From assembly GCA_031761405.1 (NCBI GenBank), contig JASEVX010000008.1, positions 40,775,175 to 40,839,174 on the forward strand: DNA of 64,000 bases, read 5' to 3'. The notes under the pieces are model-generated. The model saw nothing but the letters and a program-made list of their open reading frames with translations, did not search any database and was not told the origin of the DNA. Below are positions 20,440 through 31,988 of this stretch, piece after piece; the stretch's first letter is position 1, and each line of letters begins with the position of its first letter. Both the position numbers and the translations under genes were made by a program. The DNA comes from Serripes groenlandicus. Its lineage: Eukaryota > Mollusca > Bivalvia > Cardiida > Cardiidae.

Positions 20440-23400
20440 ATTGAGATATCAACACGTGTAAAAAAATAGTATAAATGCAATTTGTGTTAAAAAAAGACTG
20501 TTAGAAGATGTCAACATCTGGCTGAAGTAGAATAGATGAATTTCGTGTCAAGACATGGCTGTAATTTGAATAAACGCATAACGTGTCAACTAAAACTGTC
20601 TAAATGTAGAATAACGCACAATTAGTAAAAGAATGTCTGTAAGTAAAATAATTGCAGCATGTGTAAAAGACTTTCCAAAAATAGAAAAAAATGCAATACG
20701 TGTAAAAAACTGTCTGTATGTAGATTCAATGGACTATGAGTCAAACACTGTCTATAATTAGAATAAATGTACTATGGGTCAAACACTGTCTGTATGTAGA
20801 ATAAAATGTACAATGAGTCAAACACTGGCTGTATGTAAAATAAATGTACAATGAGTCAAACACTGGCTGTATGTAGAATAAATGTACAATGAGTCAAACA
20901 CTGTCTGTATGTAGAATAAATGTACTATGAGTCAAACACTGGCTGTATGTAGCATAAATGTACTATTAGTCAAACACTGTCTGTATGTAAAATAAATGTA
21001 CTATGAGTCAAACACTGTCTGTAAGTAGAATAAATGTACAATGAGACAAACACTGGCTGTATGTAGAATAAATGTACTATGAGTCAAACACTGTCTGTAA
21101 GTAGAATAAATGTACAATGAGTCAAACACTGTCTGTAAGTAGAATAAATGTACAATAAGTCAAACACTGGCTGTATGTAGAATAAATGTACTATGAGTCA
21201 AACACTGTCTGTATGTAGAATAAATGTACTATGAGTCAAACACTGTCTGTAAGTAGAATAAATGTACAATGAGTCAAACACTGTCTGTTAGTAGAATAAA
21301 TGTACAATGAGTCAAACACTGCCTGTATGTAGAATAAATGTACTATGAGTCAAACACTGGCTGTATGTAGAATAAATGTACTATGAGTCAAACACTGTCT
21401 GTATGTAGATTAAATGTACAATGAGTCAAACACTGTCTGTATGTAGAATAAATGTACAATGAGTCAAACACTGGCTTTATGTAGAATAAATGTACAATGA
21501 GTCAAACACTGTCTGTATGTAGAATAAATGTACAATGAGTCAAACACTGGCTGTATGTAGAATAAATGTACAATGAGTCAAACACTGTCTGTATGTAGAA
21601 TAAATGTACTATGAGTCAAACACTGGCTGTATGTAGCATAAATGTACTATGAGTCAAACACTGGCTGTATGTAGAATAAATCGAATATGAGTCAAACACT
21701 GTCTGTATGTAGAATAAATGTACTATGAGTCAAACACTGGCTGTATGTAAAATAAATGTACTATGAATCAAACACTGGCTGTATGTAGAATAAATATACA
21801 ATGAGTCAAACACTGTCTGTATGTAGAATAAATGTACTATGAGTCAAACACTGGCTGTATGTAGCATAAATGGACTATGAGTCAAACACTGGCTGTATGT
21901 AGAATAAATCGACTATGAGTCAAATACTCTCTGTATGTAGAATAAATGGACTATGAGTCAAACACTCTCTGTATGTAGAATAAATCGACTATGAGTCAAA
22001 CACTCTCTGTATGTAGAATAAATCGACTATAAGTCAAACACTGGCTGTATGTAGAATAAATCGACTATGAGTCAAACACAGGCTGTATGTAGAATAAATG
22101 TACTATGAGTCAAACACTGGCTGTATGTAGAATAAATGTACTATGAGTCAAACACTGGCTGTATGTAGAATAAATTGACTATGAGTCAAACACTGGCTGT
22201 AAGTAGAATAAATGTACTATGAGTCAAACACTGGCTGTATGTAGCATAAATGGACTATGAGTCAAACACGAGCTGTATGTAGAATAAATCGAATATGAGT
22301 CAAACACTATCTGTATGTAGAATAAATGTACTATGAGTCAAACACTGGCTGTATGTAGAATAAATGTACTATGAGTCAAACACTGTCTGTATGTAGAATA
22401 AATATACTATGAGTCAAACACTGGCTGTATGTAGAATAAATGTACAATGAGTCAAACACTGTCTGTATGTAGAATAAATGTACTATGAGTCAAACACTGG
22501 TTGTATGTAGAATAAATGGACTATGAGTCAAACACTGTCTGTATGTAGAATAAATGTACATGTACTATGAGTCAAACACTGGCTGTATGTAGAATAAATG
22601 TACAATGAGTCAAACACTGTCTGTATGTAGCATAAATGTAGAATAACGCACAATTAGTAAAAAAAATTCTGTAAGTAAAATAATTGCAGCATGTGTAAAA
22701 GACTTTCCAAAAATAGAAAAAAATGCAATACGTGTAAACAACTGTCTGTATGTAGAATAAATGTACTATGAGTCAAACACTGGCTGTATGTAGAATAAAT
22801 GTACAATGAGTCAAACACTGTCTGTATGTAGCATAAATGTACTATGAGTCAAACACTGGCTGTATGTAGAATAAATCGACTATGAGTAAAACACTCTCTG
22901 TATGTAGAATAAATGTACTATGAGTCAAACACTGTCTATATGTAGAATAAATGCACTATGAGTCAAACATTGTCTGTAAGTAGAATAAATTGACTATGAG
23001 TCAAACACTGTCTGTAAGTAGAATAAATGGACAATGAATCAACAACTGTCTGTATGTAAAATAAATGCAACATGTGTCAACAGTTGTCTTAATGTAGAAT
23101 AAATGGTCTTTGAGTCAAACAACTGTCTGCAAGTAGGATAAATGCAACATTTATCAACATTGTCTGTAAGTAGAATAGATGAACTTCGTGTCAAGACTTG
23201 TCTGTAATTTGAATAAACGCAGAACATGTCAAAAACTGTCTTAATGTTGAATACATGCACTATGAGTCATAGACTGTCTCTATGTAAAATAAATGCACTA
23301 CATGTCAAAAATATATGTAAGTAGAATACATGCACTTCGAGTCAAAAACTGTCTAAATGTAGAATAAACGCACTACGAGTCAACAACTGTCTGTTTGTAG

Positions 23401-23640
23401 AATAAATGCACTACGTGTGAAAAATATATGTTAGTAGAATAAATGCACTGTGTGTCGAAGAACTATGTAAGTAGAATAAATGCACTACGAGTCAAAAACT
23501 GTCAAAGAGTATGTAAATAGAATAAATGCAATTCGAGTCAAAAACTGTCTGTAAGTAGAATAAATGAAACACGTGTCAAAATGTGTCTGTATGTAGAATA
23601 AAAGGAACAAATGTCAAAACTGTCTATAAACAGATAAATT
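20440..23640. repeat. Satellite-like array, 38-bp unit, about 80 copies
   Basis: Unit built on ATGAGTCAAACACTGTCTGT and AGAATAAATGTACT. The core (20720-23040) is regular; both edges decay. Variants alternate between CTGTCTG and CTGGCTG and between GTACT, GTACA and CGACT. Confidence 0.95.
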
Positions 23641-23689
23641 CAATGGGTGTCTATATATATATACAGTAAATGTAATTCATTTTCATGAA

Positions 23690-24700
23690 TGCAATACAGG
23701 CAAATGCATGCAGCAAAACATTTCAAAGATCCAATAAATGAATGCATTACATGTCCTTAAATGTAATATGCGTTAATTATTGTAATAAATTAAATGCGTG
23801 TCTATACAAACAGCCAATGCAAATTATGTCCATAGTTGAAGAAAATGTAATTTTTGCATTTCAATAAAAGCAGTAAATACAATAGTAACGTTGTACTATA
23901 TTACTGCCCGTAATGCGTGGATGATATGTAAGGTAGCAACAAATGCTCTTCACTCCTATCTGTTTGTCTGACCAGTTCCCCAAGTTTGCTTCTTCAGTTC
24001 CCTTCTGCAGTGCGACATCACGGGTTATACAATGCAATAAGCGACCATACATCGAGGGCTTGGCGTGAAATGGTTGTAACTTAAATTGGTATTTTTTTTA
24101 CCAAGGTTAATCACCTCGCCATTAAGTCTTTATAGGCGTTAAATCATTTTACTTGGTAAACAATGGAAATTTAGGTGCCATTGCTCGTTCTGAGCAATGG
24201 CACCTAAATTTGCATTGTTTACAAAGGGGTCAAAATTGCCCCTAAACCAGGGTTTTCAAAATAGGTTTTTAGTTACAACCGTTTCACGCCAAGCCCTCGA
24301 CATGCAGTCAATGCACTGTACTGTCAATAAACGCAGTAAATACAATGTATGCCCATAAACGCAGTAATTGCAATGTAGACTTATAAATGTAGTAAATGCA
24401 ATGCATGCCAATAAATGCGGTAAATGCAATTCATGTCCATAAATACAACAAATGCAAAATATGCCCATAAATTCAGTCAATACAATGCAATGAATGACCG
24501 TAACTACAGTAAACGAAATGTATGCCCATACATACAGTAAATACAATGTATGCTCATAAGTGCAGTAGCTACAATGCATTCCTAAAAGTGCATGTAAAAC
24601 AGCACATGCCCATATATGTAGTACATACACTGTATTTCTATGATTGCAGTAAATAAAATCAATGCCCATAAATACAGAAGATGCAATATATGTCAATACA
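23690..24700. repeat. Tandem array, about 30-bp unit, split by MITE-B
   Basis: Degenerate copies of GCAGTAAATGCAATGTATGC and CCATAAAT, clear from 24300 to 24690 (about 13 copies), weaker before 24050. The minus strand is open by chance for 146 codons. Confidence 0.8.
24053..24299. mobile_element. MITE-B copy 3, target duplication ACAT
   Basis: CGAGGGCTTGGCGTGAAATG to CGTTTCACGCCAAGCCCTCG; ACAT on both sides; 247 bp. Confidence 0.93.
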
Positions 24701-25713
24701 CGCGCTTATTGAAAACCGATGGTGAGAAGTCAATAGCTATAGGAAAGCTATTATTCAATGAATGGAATCTTCACTAATTGAATGAATTGAGACACACAAA
24801 ACATGCCCTGTAGAAATTATCGACCAAAAAGCGACTGTTTTAAAAATATCCTTTATTGCAATGGAAGCAGTGTGCAAAGTTGAAAACATGTTTTAAACTG
24901 TGCATTATTATATTAAAAACAAAAAAACAAAAAAAATACTAAAAAAAATTTTGATAAAAATGCGTGTTAGTTTAAATGACGAGGAACACTTGTTGTTCAA
25001 GTCTAATAAGAAACGAGTTGAATTGCATTGATATAAACAGCCTCCTATAGTGGTTCGGGGTCTTCTTTATATTGGTGTAAAAACTAATGGGTCTATATTT
25101 CTAGATTTTTGTTAAAAGATGTATCTAGGTCAAAATGACATGTAGACGGACAGCGAAGGCCGAGTCTTCATATATAACGCAGATGCCTTTTGACAAAAGA
25201 AGATCAGTTTAATGTTGGCGCGTTTTTATACCTACCTATTAAAGGTGTTTGAAATTCACTAAACATTTAATTGGCTCTTTTCTCTTGCCGTGACTGATTT
25301 TTGTTTTTATATAATAACAACGCATTAGCGCTTTGGAACACTCATGTAAGCCAACCGGGGTCCAATCGGCTTTGGATTTATTTCTTTGGCAAATTTTCCC
25401 TGGATCGTTAATCCTTTTCCTGTTCTCGAACACGTGAAAGGCCTATTCAATCATTATCTGAAATGCTATTTATACACGATTAAAACCATATGAAAAAAAA
25501 TCCTGAAAAATCTGGACTAGGAAATTCAGCAGAGTCTGGTGAAAAGGGGTTTTGTTGCAAACGTGAACGCTACGCCGACTCAGTCGAATCTGTGCGTGTG
25601 CAGAGCTTTAGTCGCTCTCATAAATACATTTAAGTATTGTAAGTAATACGTAATATTGTAATAACTCTTTAAATTTTATCCGGTTGACATTATAATTATG
25701 TGTAGTAGCAATA
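24701..25713. other. No gene recognised
   Basis: AT-rich with A-tracts near 24900-24960. A faint dispersed-repeat match (GTGTAAAAACTAATGGGTCT, GTATCTAGG) at 25075-25140 is also seen at 44670. No exon found. Confidence 0.4.
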
Positions 25714-25889
25714 TGTGCCGCGTAGGCTAATTCGGACAAACACATTCCGTCTCAGTTTGATATAGGTATAGAGTAATGATTCGATGAAACAGAAAATCCA
25801 CAGGAGGCGAAATGTGTCATGTTTAGGCTGATCCGGGTCGATACTTTACGCTGAGTACACAATGTTGGTTTTCTCGTGGGTCGGCTCAA
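25714..25889. mobile_element. MITE-A, left part missing
   Basis: Enters at CCGCGTAGGCTAATTCGG and runs to CTCGTGGGTCGGCTCA. Confidence 0.8.
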
Positions 25890-26186
25890 TTCTCAAATTT
25901 TCTGTAAAAATTTGCCAAGATAGGCTTACTGGGTATAGTAACATATCGCTATAAAGTACCATTTCAAGTCATTACTATACATAAAACCGGATGTTCTTTC
26001 ATAATGCCGTGTCAATGCTTCTTTGAATGGTACGAGCTATGCAGTTGGAAGAGTTCATAACCAACTCTAGAAACATCACGATACACATGTTGAGTTGTGT
26101 AGGTATAGAGCAACGACACATCCGTACTGTCTAACAGGCTCTATGCTGGTGCCACAGGCTTAACGAAATCGGTACCAGCTAATGCC

Positions 26187-26383
26187 TTAACCATTTCCCA
26201 CAAACAACAATTCTGCAGCAGACGACTTTGAAAACATATTGGCAAAATCATTGGAAATCTCCATAAATAAAGGTATAATTAATTAAAAAAAAGTGTTTAG
26301 CAATTTCTCTTTTTCTCACAGTGTTTTCAAAAGTCGTCTGCAGCAGAGGCGTAAAAAGACGTCTATATGTGGGATACGGTTTA
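26187..26383. mobile_element. MITE-D copy
   Basis: TTAACCATTTCCCACAAACA, inner TCTGCAGCAGACGACTTTGA paired with AAAAGTCGTCTGCAGCAGAG; right end eroded. Confidence 0.8.
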
Positions 26384-26559
26384 CACCACGTTTTTTCAAT
26401 TATAATCAGTTTTACAATTTTTCTAAGTACTTATTAGCATATTCAGTTTTTATTAAGAATATTCATGAAATAGTCCCGTCAAGAAAAGTGTTCATGTTTA
26501 GCACAATTAGCTTTGAATTCAGTTACTTTTTATTAATATTCCATTACTATTTAAATACA

Positions 26560-27253
26560 TGAAAGAAACAGAACGTTATTCAAGGGGTATTACACTTTTG
26601 TATTGTTATTTCATTACTGTTTAAATACAGGCAAGAAGGAGAAGGTCTTGCAGGTGGTATTACAAGGTTTCATTACTTTTCCATTACTGTTTAAATACAG
26701 GAAAGAAGGAGAACATATTGCAGGCGTTATAACACTATTTCATTACTATTACATTACTGTTTAAATACAGGAAAGACGCAAATCATAGTTCATACACTAT
26801 TTAATAAGTTTTCCATTACTCTGCAATAACAGTAAAGAAGTAGAACGTTGTTCATGCGGTTTTACGAGGTTTCATTACTATTCCATTATTAAATTAGAAG
26901 AAAGAAGCAAAGATTAATGTTACAGTTTTCAAATACCGTCTTATTACAGGAAAGTAGCATACCACTGTTCATACGGTCATTAACTGATTCATTTCTGTTT
27001 CAATACAGGACAGAAGCAGAGGCTGTCCGACGCTACGGAACACTGGGTCGACGTTGCTTTACTGTTCCATTACAGGAAAGTGAACGAACACTGTTTCGCC
27101 GCTACCTCACTGTTTCATAACTGTTTGGACGTTGCTTTACTGTTTCATTTCTGTTTCATTACAGGAAAGTGAACGAACCCTGTTCTGACGCTACCTCACT
27201 GTTTCATAACTGTTTGGACGTTGCTTTACTGTTTCATTTCTGTTTCATTGCAG
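26560..27253 (+). repeat. Degenerate tandem array repeating a splice acceptor
   Basis: About ten units of 50-90 bp, each ending TTTMATTACAG or similar and followed by GAAAG(A/T)... The last unit is the acceptor of FAIM-like exon a (TTTCATTGCAG|GAAAGTGAACGAAC). The final three units also share the exon's first ~20 bases almost exactly. Confidence 0.82.
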
Positions 27254-27345
27254 GAAAGTGAACGAACACTGTTCAGATGGTAAGGCCGAGGTAACAGCTG
27301 TATGGAACGTAGAGGTACAGGGGAGTCAAACAAGAATATCATTTT
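27254..27345 (+). CDS. FAIM-like exon a
   Basis: The acceptor is tttcattgcag and the donor ATTTT|GTAAGT. Only the frame needing two bases from a previous exon is open; the other two stop within the exon. It encodes about 30 residues including AVWNVEVQGSQTRISF. A second donor, GATG|GTAAGG at 27279, would shorten the exon by 66 nt and keep frame but removes the first conserved strands. The acceptor and first exon bases are repeated many times just upstream (26560-27253). Confidence 0.7.
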
Positions 27346-30300
27346 GTAAGTGGATTAACACTTTGCATGTTAGTGGTATATTTCATCAAACGTTGATGAC
27401 TGATGTAAACAGTTTAGAAACAGATCACGCCCCAAGAAAATGTGAGGCCTAATCTGAGATCTAAACCTCTTGACTCAGATTATATACATGTATCAGCAAA
27501 AATGATACAGAGGACTATATAGCAGACGAAAACCACTTAGTGTGCAAGAGAATTCACCGATTTGGGGGTTACCGTTGTCGTTTTCAATAGTATTTAAAAA
27601 AATATCACGGCGGTTAGTTTTTCGTGTTTATCTGGCTTTCTATTATCAGTTTATTGGGGTTTTACGCCGTGTTCAACATTGGTGCAGTTATTTCACGGCG
27701 ACAGAAATCCGCGACGCTAACCACTTTCTGAATATCCATGAGCAGGTTCTCCCTTGTTTCTGTCCACTAAAATCGCACGCTACCACCAACGCTCGGCCAT
27801 AAACGCTTCTCTATCTCGTTCATTTATATGTGTTGCCTCCCCTGTCGATACCTAACGATATTAAAGGCGACTATTTGATTGGCTGACGCAACGGTCAAGC
27901 CGATGTTATCATATGAACAATACCTGCGTTTTCTTCTATAGCGAAGCTTAAGTCTGGTTTAAATGGGATTGTGGGGAATCCGCCGTGGCCAAGTGGTTAA
28001 CGTCGGGGGTTTTGAACAGGACATTACGTTGTTCGATCCCCCAGTAGTAGTGGTTATGGTGGAATGCACTTGGACAAGGCTAATATTTCTGTTCCTAGAA
28101 CAGGTTTGTACCGGGAATCATGAACTAGTGTACTGACTCCGCAATAAAACTGAAATAAAATCAAAAACGGCAAAAAAACACCATGATAAAACAAACAAAC
28201 AATTAAAGAGATTGTGTAACTGTTGAAAAGCCCGTGTACTGTAAGTGAACAACATCTGATCAAGAGGGACATGAACGTCGATCCTGTAGAGTCTACTCTA
28301 ATCTGCAAACATTATCGAATTTAATTAATAATAGCCTGAAATGTTTTTATAAATATTTATTTCAGCACGTGACAATCTTGGAGTCTGGGTAAATGGACGC
28401 GGCGTTTGTACGGTAAGATGTTCGGATTTATCTTTATGAAAAATAACTATTATTCAGAAATAAAGGGAAAATAATCCCCTATTGATACCTAGCAATTTTG
28501 TAGGCGACAATTTGACTGACCCAAAGTTCAATCTGCAGGTCTATACGAGTGTTTGCAACGACAATTATTCCTTTCCCGTATACATCTCTCTTGACGTATG
28601 TGTGCACAAAACGAGGGCTTGGCGTGAAACGGTTGTAACTAAAATTGGTATTTTTTTACCAAGGTTAATCACCTCGCCATAAAGTCTTTATAAGCGTTAA
28701 ATCACTTTTCTTGGTAAACAATGTAAATTTAGGTGCCATTGCTCGTTCTGAGCAATGGCACCTAAATTTGCATTGTTTACAAACGGGTCAAAATTGCCCC
28801 TAAACCAGGGTTTTCAAAATAGGTTTTAAGTTACAACCGTTTCACACCAAGCCCTCGAACAGGATATATTTTGCTAATGTTGTCGTGTTCTATATTTGCG
28901 TAAATCGTCGCAGATTCGATTTCCGATAATCATGATTGAGTGCTTTCTTTGGCAAGGACAATGTACCTTCACCGTGAGTCAACTGACACATTGGTGGCAC
29001 TTGCGTAAAACAAATAATAAAAACAAACAATTCAGACAAACATACACGTTTTCATCAGGTAGTTCAATATCTACCAATATGTACCCAGAAACAGTTACTA
29101 CTCCTTCTAGTCTGATGCAGACGAAAATACACGCAACTGCAGTCGAATACTGCAAAAAAAGTTTTTTTTTTTTTTTTAAAACGGAAAATTTGATTCCAGT
29201 TTTACTAGATGCTAGGTGTTGTTCCTAAAATGTGTTCATGTCATAACAGGTAAAGTCGGATTTACTGATAAACAAGTATCAAATTACTTTGACAATTGTT
29301 TAAAGTAGACTCGTCCATGTTCAAACTCGGACTACTCTATTTTCATGTCATAGGATTTTTGGAATATTTTTATAACTCACAGCCAAACAATGCAGATTTC
29401 AGGTGAGACAACTCGTTACGAGCTGACTCACCTGAATCTGTATTGTTTGCAAAAAGCTCAATATTGCCTTTGGCGCTGAAGGAGTTAAACAAACTATGGA
29501 TAACCTCTTTAATATAAGTACAATGATTGTCTAGAGACGGAAACATTGTTACAAAAGGATAAATTTTTCATTATTAGGATGTCCATCATTTGCCGCATAT
29601 TTTTCTCAAAACTCGCATAAATATGTACCAAAATGCATTTGCGTATAGGAAACATGGATTGTTTTAAGACGAATATAAATCACCCAATTCAAAACAAGCA
29701 AAGAAAATTATAACAATCTGGTTAATATAAAGTTTCAAATTAAAAATATCAAAATGTATAAGACAAGCTGAAATTATTATGGATCTCTTTTTGTGGATGC
29801 AATGTTGTCACGTTCCGTCCGCTCTAGAAGTTTCAACAAGGACGAGTTACGGTCGGTTTTGTTTTATTGATTGATTCATAATGGGATTTCAATGTATGTT
29901 TTAAAATGCCCCCCAACCCCTCTCTCATATACAGACGTTTGATGTTGGGAATAGCGTGGCGATTGATCCATCTGTTAGCGCCAACATGCTGATGACGATG
30001 CGTTGTTTTGTTGGTGTTTTACACCGTTTCAAATATTATTTCGGTTATATCACGGCGACAGTAAGTAACAGTAAGGACGTTACGCGAAAATATGGGTAAT
30101 TAAAGTAGCAAAAATATGGGTAATTAACGTAGCGAAAAGAGAGAACATTTTTTACTAGTTCATGAATATTTTTTTAGAGTACAGACGAAATACAAGTCAA
30201 TAGAAATGTTATTGTTTTTTTTTTAAATTAAGTATTCATCTTTGTTTAATGTAGGAATTAACAGAATCGTGTTGGAATGCTAAACATAAATTTGAGGAAT

Positions 30301-30689
30301 AGATTAAGAAGTATAGATATTCAAGGAATAGAGAATCGAATGTATACCAGGGCTTACCTCTTCCGTGATGCTTACACATTTTGATTGCATCTGCAGCTGA
30401 CGACTTTTGAAAACATTGTGGTAAAAAAAGTATGCTGCAGATTTCTTGTTTATGGAAACAGGCTAAGATATTTCCGTTGGTATATTTAATGAGCATGAGT
30501 TTAATATATTTTCAGAATGCATTTATTTCGGACCATGGTTATGATGTGGACCTCTTTTTCGACCACACCAATTGTAAAGGGCACATTTACAGTGACGTCG
30601 AAGGGAATGAGATGATGAATTATCTTGTCATGGATAAGGAGTTGCTGGGTTTCGATCATCAGAACTATAACCCCCAGGCGAAGAAATGA
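27254..30689 (+). CDS. FAIM-like protein, C-terminal beta-domain (three exons, 5' part not found)
   Basis: Join of 27254-27345, 28366-28412 and 30516-30689: AG/GT borders, phases 2/1/0, and one open frame of about 103 residues to a TGA. The product follows the second half of FAIM closely in strand order: AVWNVEV, then TRISFSRDN, VWVNG (VWCNG in vertebrate FAIM), FISDHG (FVDDG), HTNC (NHDC), then a YSDVEGN turn and a hydrophobic last strand. A 15-residue basic tail ending NPQAKK follows. FAIM is a cytosolic all-beta protein that protects cells from Fas- and stress-induced death and counters protein aggregation. The first exon seen enters in phase 2, so at least one more exon lies upstream; the N-terminal FAIM domain was not located. 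The gene may be a one-domain paralogue or a partly lost copy. Confidence 0.72.
27600..27730 (-). mobile_element. SINE 3'-end fragments
   Basis: Two short pieces of the SINE-1/2 3' core: ATATCACGGCGGTTAGTTTT, then GGGGTTTTACGCCGTGTTCA. Confidence 0.5.
27740..27962 (-). repeat. Dispersed repeat F, copy 3
   Basis: AAATCGCACGCTACCACCAA, TACCTAACGATATTAAAGGC and TGATTGGCTGACGCAACGGT. Confidence 0.65.
27971..28205 (+). mobile_element. SINE-3, full length
   Basis: Head GGAATCCGCCGTGGCCAAGT, B-box GTTCGATCCCCC, body TGGTGGAATGCACTTGGACA, tail AAACAAACAAAC. Imperfect flanking repeats TTAAATGGGATTGTG / TTAAAGAGATTGTG. It lies in the first FAIM-like intron. Confidence 0.75.
28366..28412 (+). CDS. FAIM-like exon b
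   Basis: A 47-nt exon with acceptor atttatttcag and donor TACG|GTAAGA. It enters in phase 1 and exits in phase 0. It encodes RDNLGVWVNGRGVCT, with the VWxNG core motif of the FAIM C-terminal domain. The two other frames stop inside it. Confidence 0.72.
28468..28555 (-). repeat. Dispersed repeat F fragment
   Basis: TACCTAGCAATTTTGTAGGC and AAAGTTCAATCTGCAGGTCT. Confidence 0.55.
28612..28857. mobile_element. MITE-B copy 4
   Basis: CGAGGGCTTGGCGTGAAACG to CGTTTCACACCAAGCCCTCG. Flanks AAAA / AACA, so the 4-bp duplication has one mismatch. In the second FAIM-like intron. Confidence 0.9.
29290..29488. mobile_element. MITE-C copy, left end eroded
   Basis: Palindrome around AGGTGAGACAACTCGTTACG; right end GGCGCTGAAGGAGTTAA. 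Confidence 0.78.
29489..30344. other. FAIM-like intron sequence, little structure
   Basis: A SINE 3' scrap at 30010-30065 (TTATATCACGGCGACAG). A local duplication AAAATATGGGTAATTAA occurs near 30087 and 30112. Otherwise nothing recognised. Confidence 0.4.
30345..30425. mobile_element. MITE-D fragment
   Basis: CACATTTTGATTGCATCTGC and TGACGACTTTTGAAAACATT, shortly upstream of the last FAIM-like exon. Confidence 0.45.
30516..30689 (+). CDS. FAIM-like terminal exon c
   Basis: Acceptor atatattttcag, phase 0, 57 codons and TGA. It carries the FISDHG, FFDHTNC and YSDVEGN segments aligned with the end of the FAIM domain, then a short tail. The 3' UTR probably runs to the AATAAA at 31066. Confidence 0.75.
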   Translation, partial: NAFISDHGYDVDLFFDHTNCKGHIYSDVEGNEMMNYLVMDKELLGFDHQNYNPQAKK

Positions 30690-31910
30690 AATATCGGATA
30701 ATATATCACTGTAGCAAATTGTTGTAGAGTCATGCTTGGCCAAGAAGAGCTGTACACAGTCTTAGCTCATAGCATTGATGTAAAACATATAGAAGACAGT
30801 TGTGTTGTTTAAGAACGAATAATGGAATGTATAAGCCGGTGATTTAAATGGTTCTGGTTTGTGTTACTTAGACGTAGTAAACATTCATACAAACGTAAAT
30901 GTTGTATTAGTTGACAGTATTAACCTGGTCCTGACAATTGTGCAAATATATCTTTAATTAAATCGCAACTTTATCGTTTTCAAATTCAAATTATCTGTTA
31001 TTTGACTGAACGTGTTGATTTTCTTTAAGAACATATCAAATTTGATTAGGGCACACGTATGTCATAATAAATTACATTTATGCACAAAGGGTAGGGTCAG
31101 GTTAAAATTGTCGAGTAATATTAATTTTTAGGATAGCAATGCTGTTAATGTATAAGGTACACCGGTATAATTTGTGAGAGAATTTAAGATATATTAGTTT
31201 GACTTGCCTAGTTGAACGTCTTTAAATATAAATAAATAAACGGATCTTCTTGATTTATTCAGTCAAGTTGTTTGAAAGATAATTTAATCATTTTTTTTTT
31301 TTAAATATCAAATGATATATTAGGCGTTTTTATATTAATTTCCATTAAAGCGAGAGTTAAGGTGTTTATATCATTCGAACTAGTTTTTAAGGGTTTTCGG
31401 GTCTCCAGGTGCATGAGTTCAATTAATTTCAAAATAGATATTTTTTAACAAGGGGAAAATCATATAGCAATTTGTAAACATTTTGTTTAGCTTCTAGGTT
31501 TTTTCTTACTATAAAATATTTACGAATAATATTCAATGAAGATGTTTTAAATATGGTCATATCAATATTACACGAATGCAAAAGAACCATAAGTTTATCT
31601 TTGTCGTTTAACGTTGTCAAAAATCTTTATATTAACCCTTAACACCAAACATTGCTTGGACAGATATTACTTTCTTTTTTCAAAAATTTCATACGACAGG
31701 AGAACACGAATAGCTTGTAATTTTTAAAGTGATTTTTAATGTATTTTAGCCCTCGATGTTTAACATAACATTTAAATCTCTTCCAGAAGATATAGATCTA
31801 CAACTTTCTATGTAGAAAAAAATAATTCTTTCATTTATATAGGCTGCATTTTAAGCCTCTAAGGCAGGCGATCATGAACTGTTAACATGCGTTGATATTT
31901 AACGAGTCAT
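30690..31910 (+). other. Probable FAIM-like 3' UTR, then unassigned AT-rich DNA
   Basis: Sequence after the stop at 30689. UTR to about 31090 if the AATAAA at 31066 is used. No repeat family recognised beyond. Confidence 0.4.
31066..31071 (+). terminator. Candidate polyadenylation signal of the FAIM-like gene
   Basis: AATAAA 377 bp after the FAIM-like stop codon; the first consensus signal on this strand downstream of the gene. A second cluster (AAATAAATAAA) lies near 31227. Confidence 0.4.
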
Positions 31911-31919
31911 CTGAAACAA

Positions 31920-31988
31920 CATCCTCGGTACCCAGGCTATTCATAAAATATATCATATATTTTATGAATAGCCTGGGTACCGAGGATG
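31920..31988. mobile_element. 69-bp perfect palindrome with 9-bp target duplication
   Basis: Arms of 34 bp (CATCCTCGGTACCCAGGCTA onward) are perfectly complementary around a single C at 31954. CTGAAACAA stands on both sides (31911-31919 and 31989-31997). The 9-bp duplication is the size made by Mutator-like transposases. Confidence 0.9.

Noticed and set aside
20720..23040. CRISPR-like repeat array
   Set aside because: Units are contiguous with no unique spacers and lie in eukaryotic DNA; it is a satellite-type tandem repeat.
24256..24696. Minus-strand ORF of 146 codons, rich in Cys/Tyr/His
   Set aside because: It runs through the 30-bp array and into MITE-B. The Cys/His content comes from the repeat, not a zinc-binding fold.
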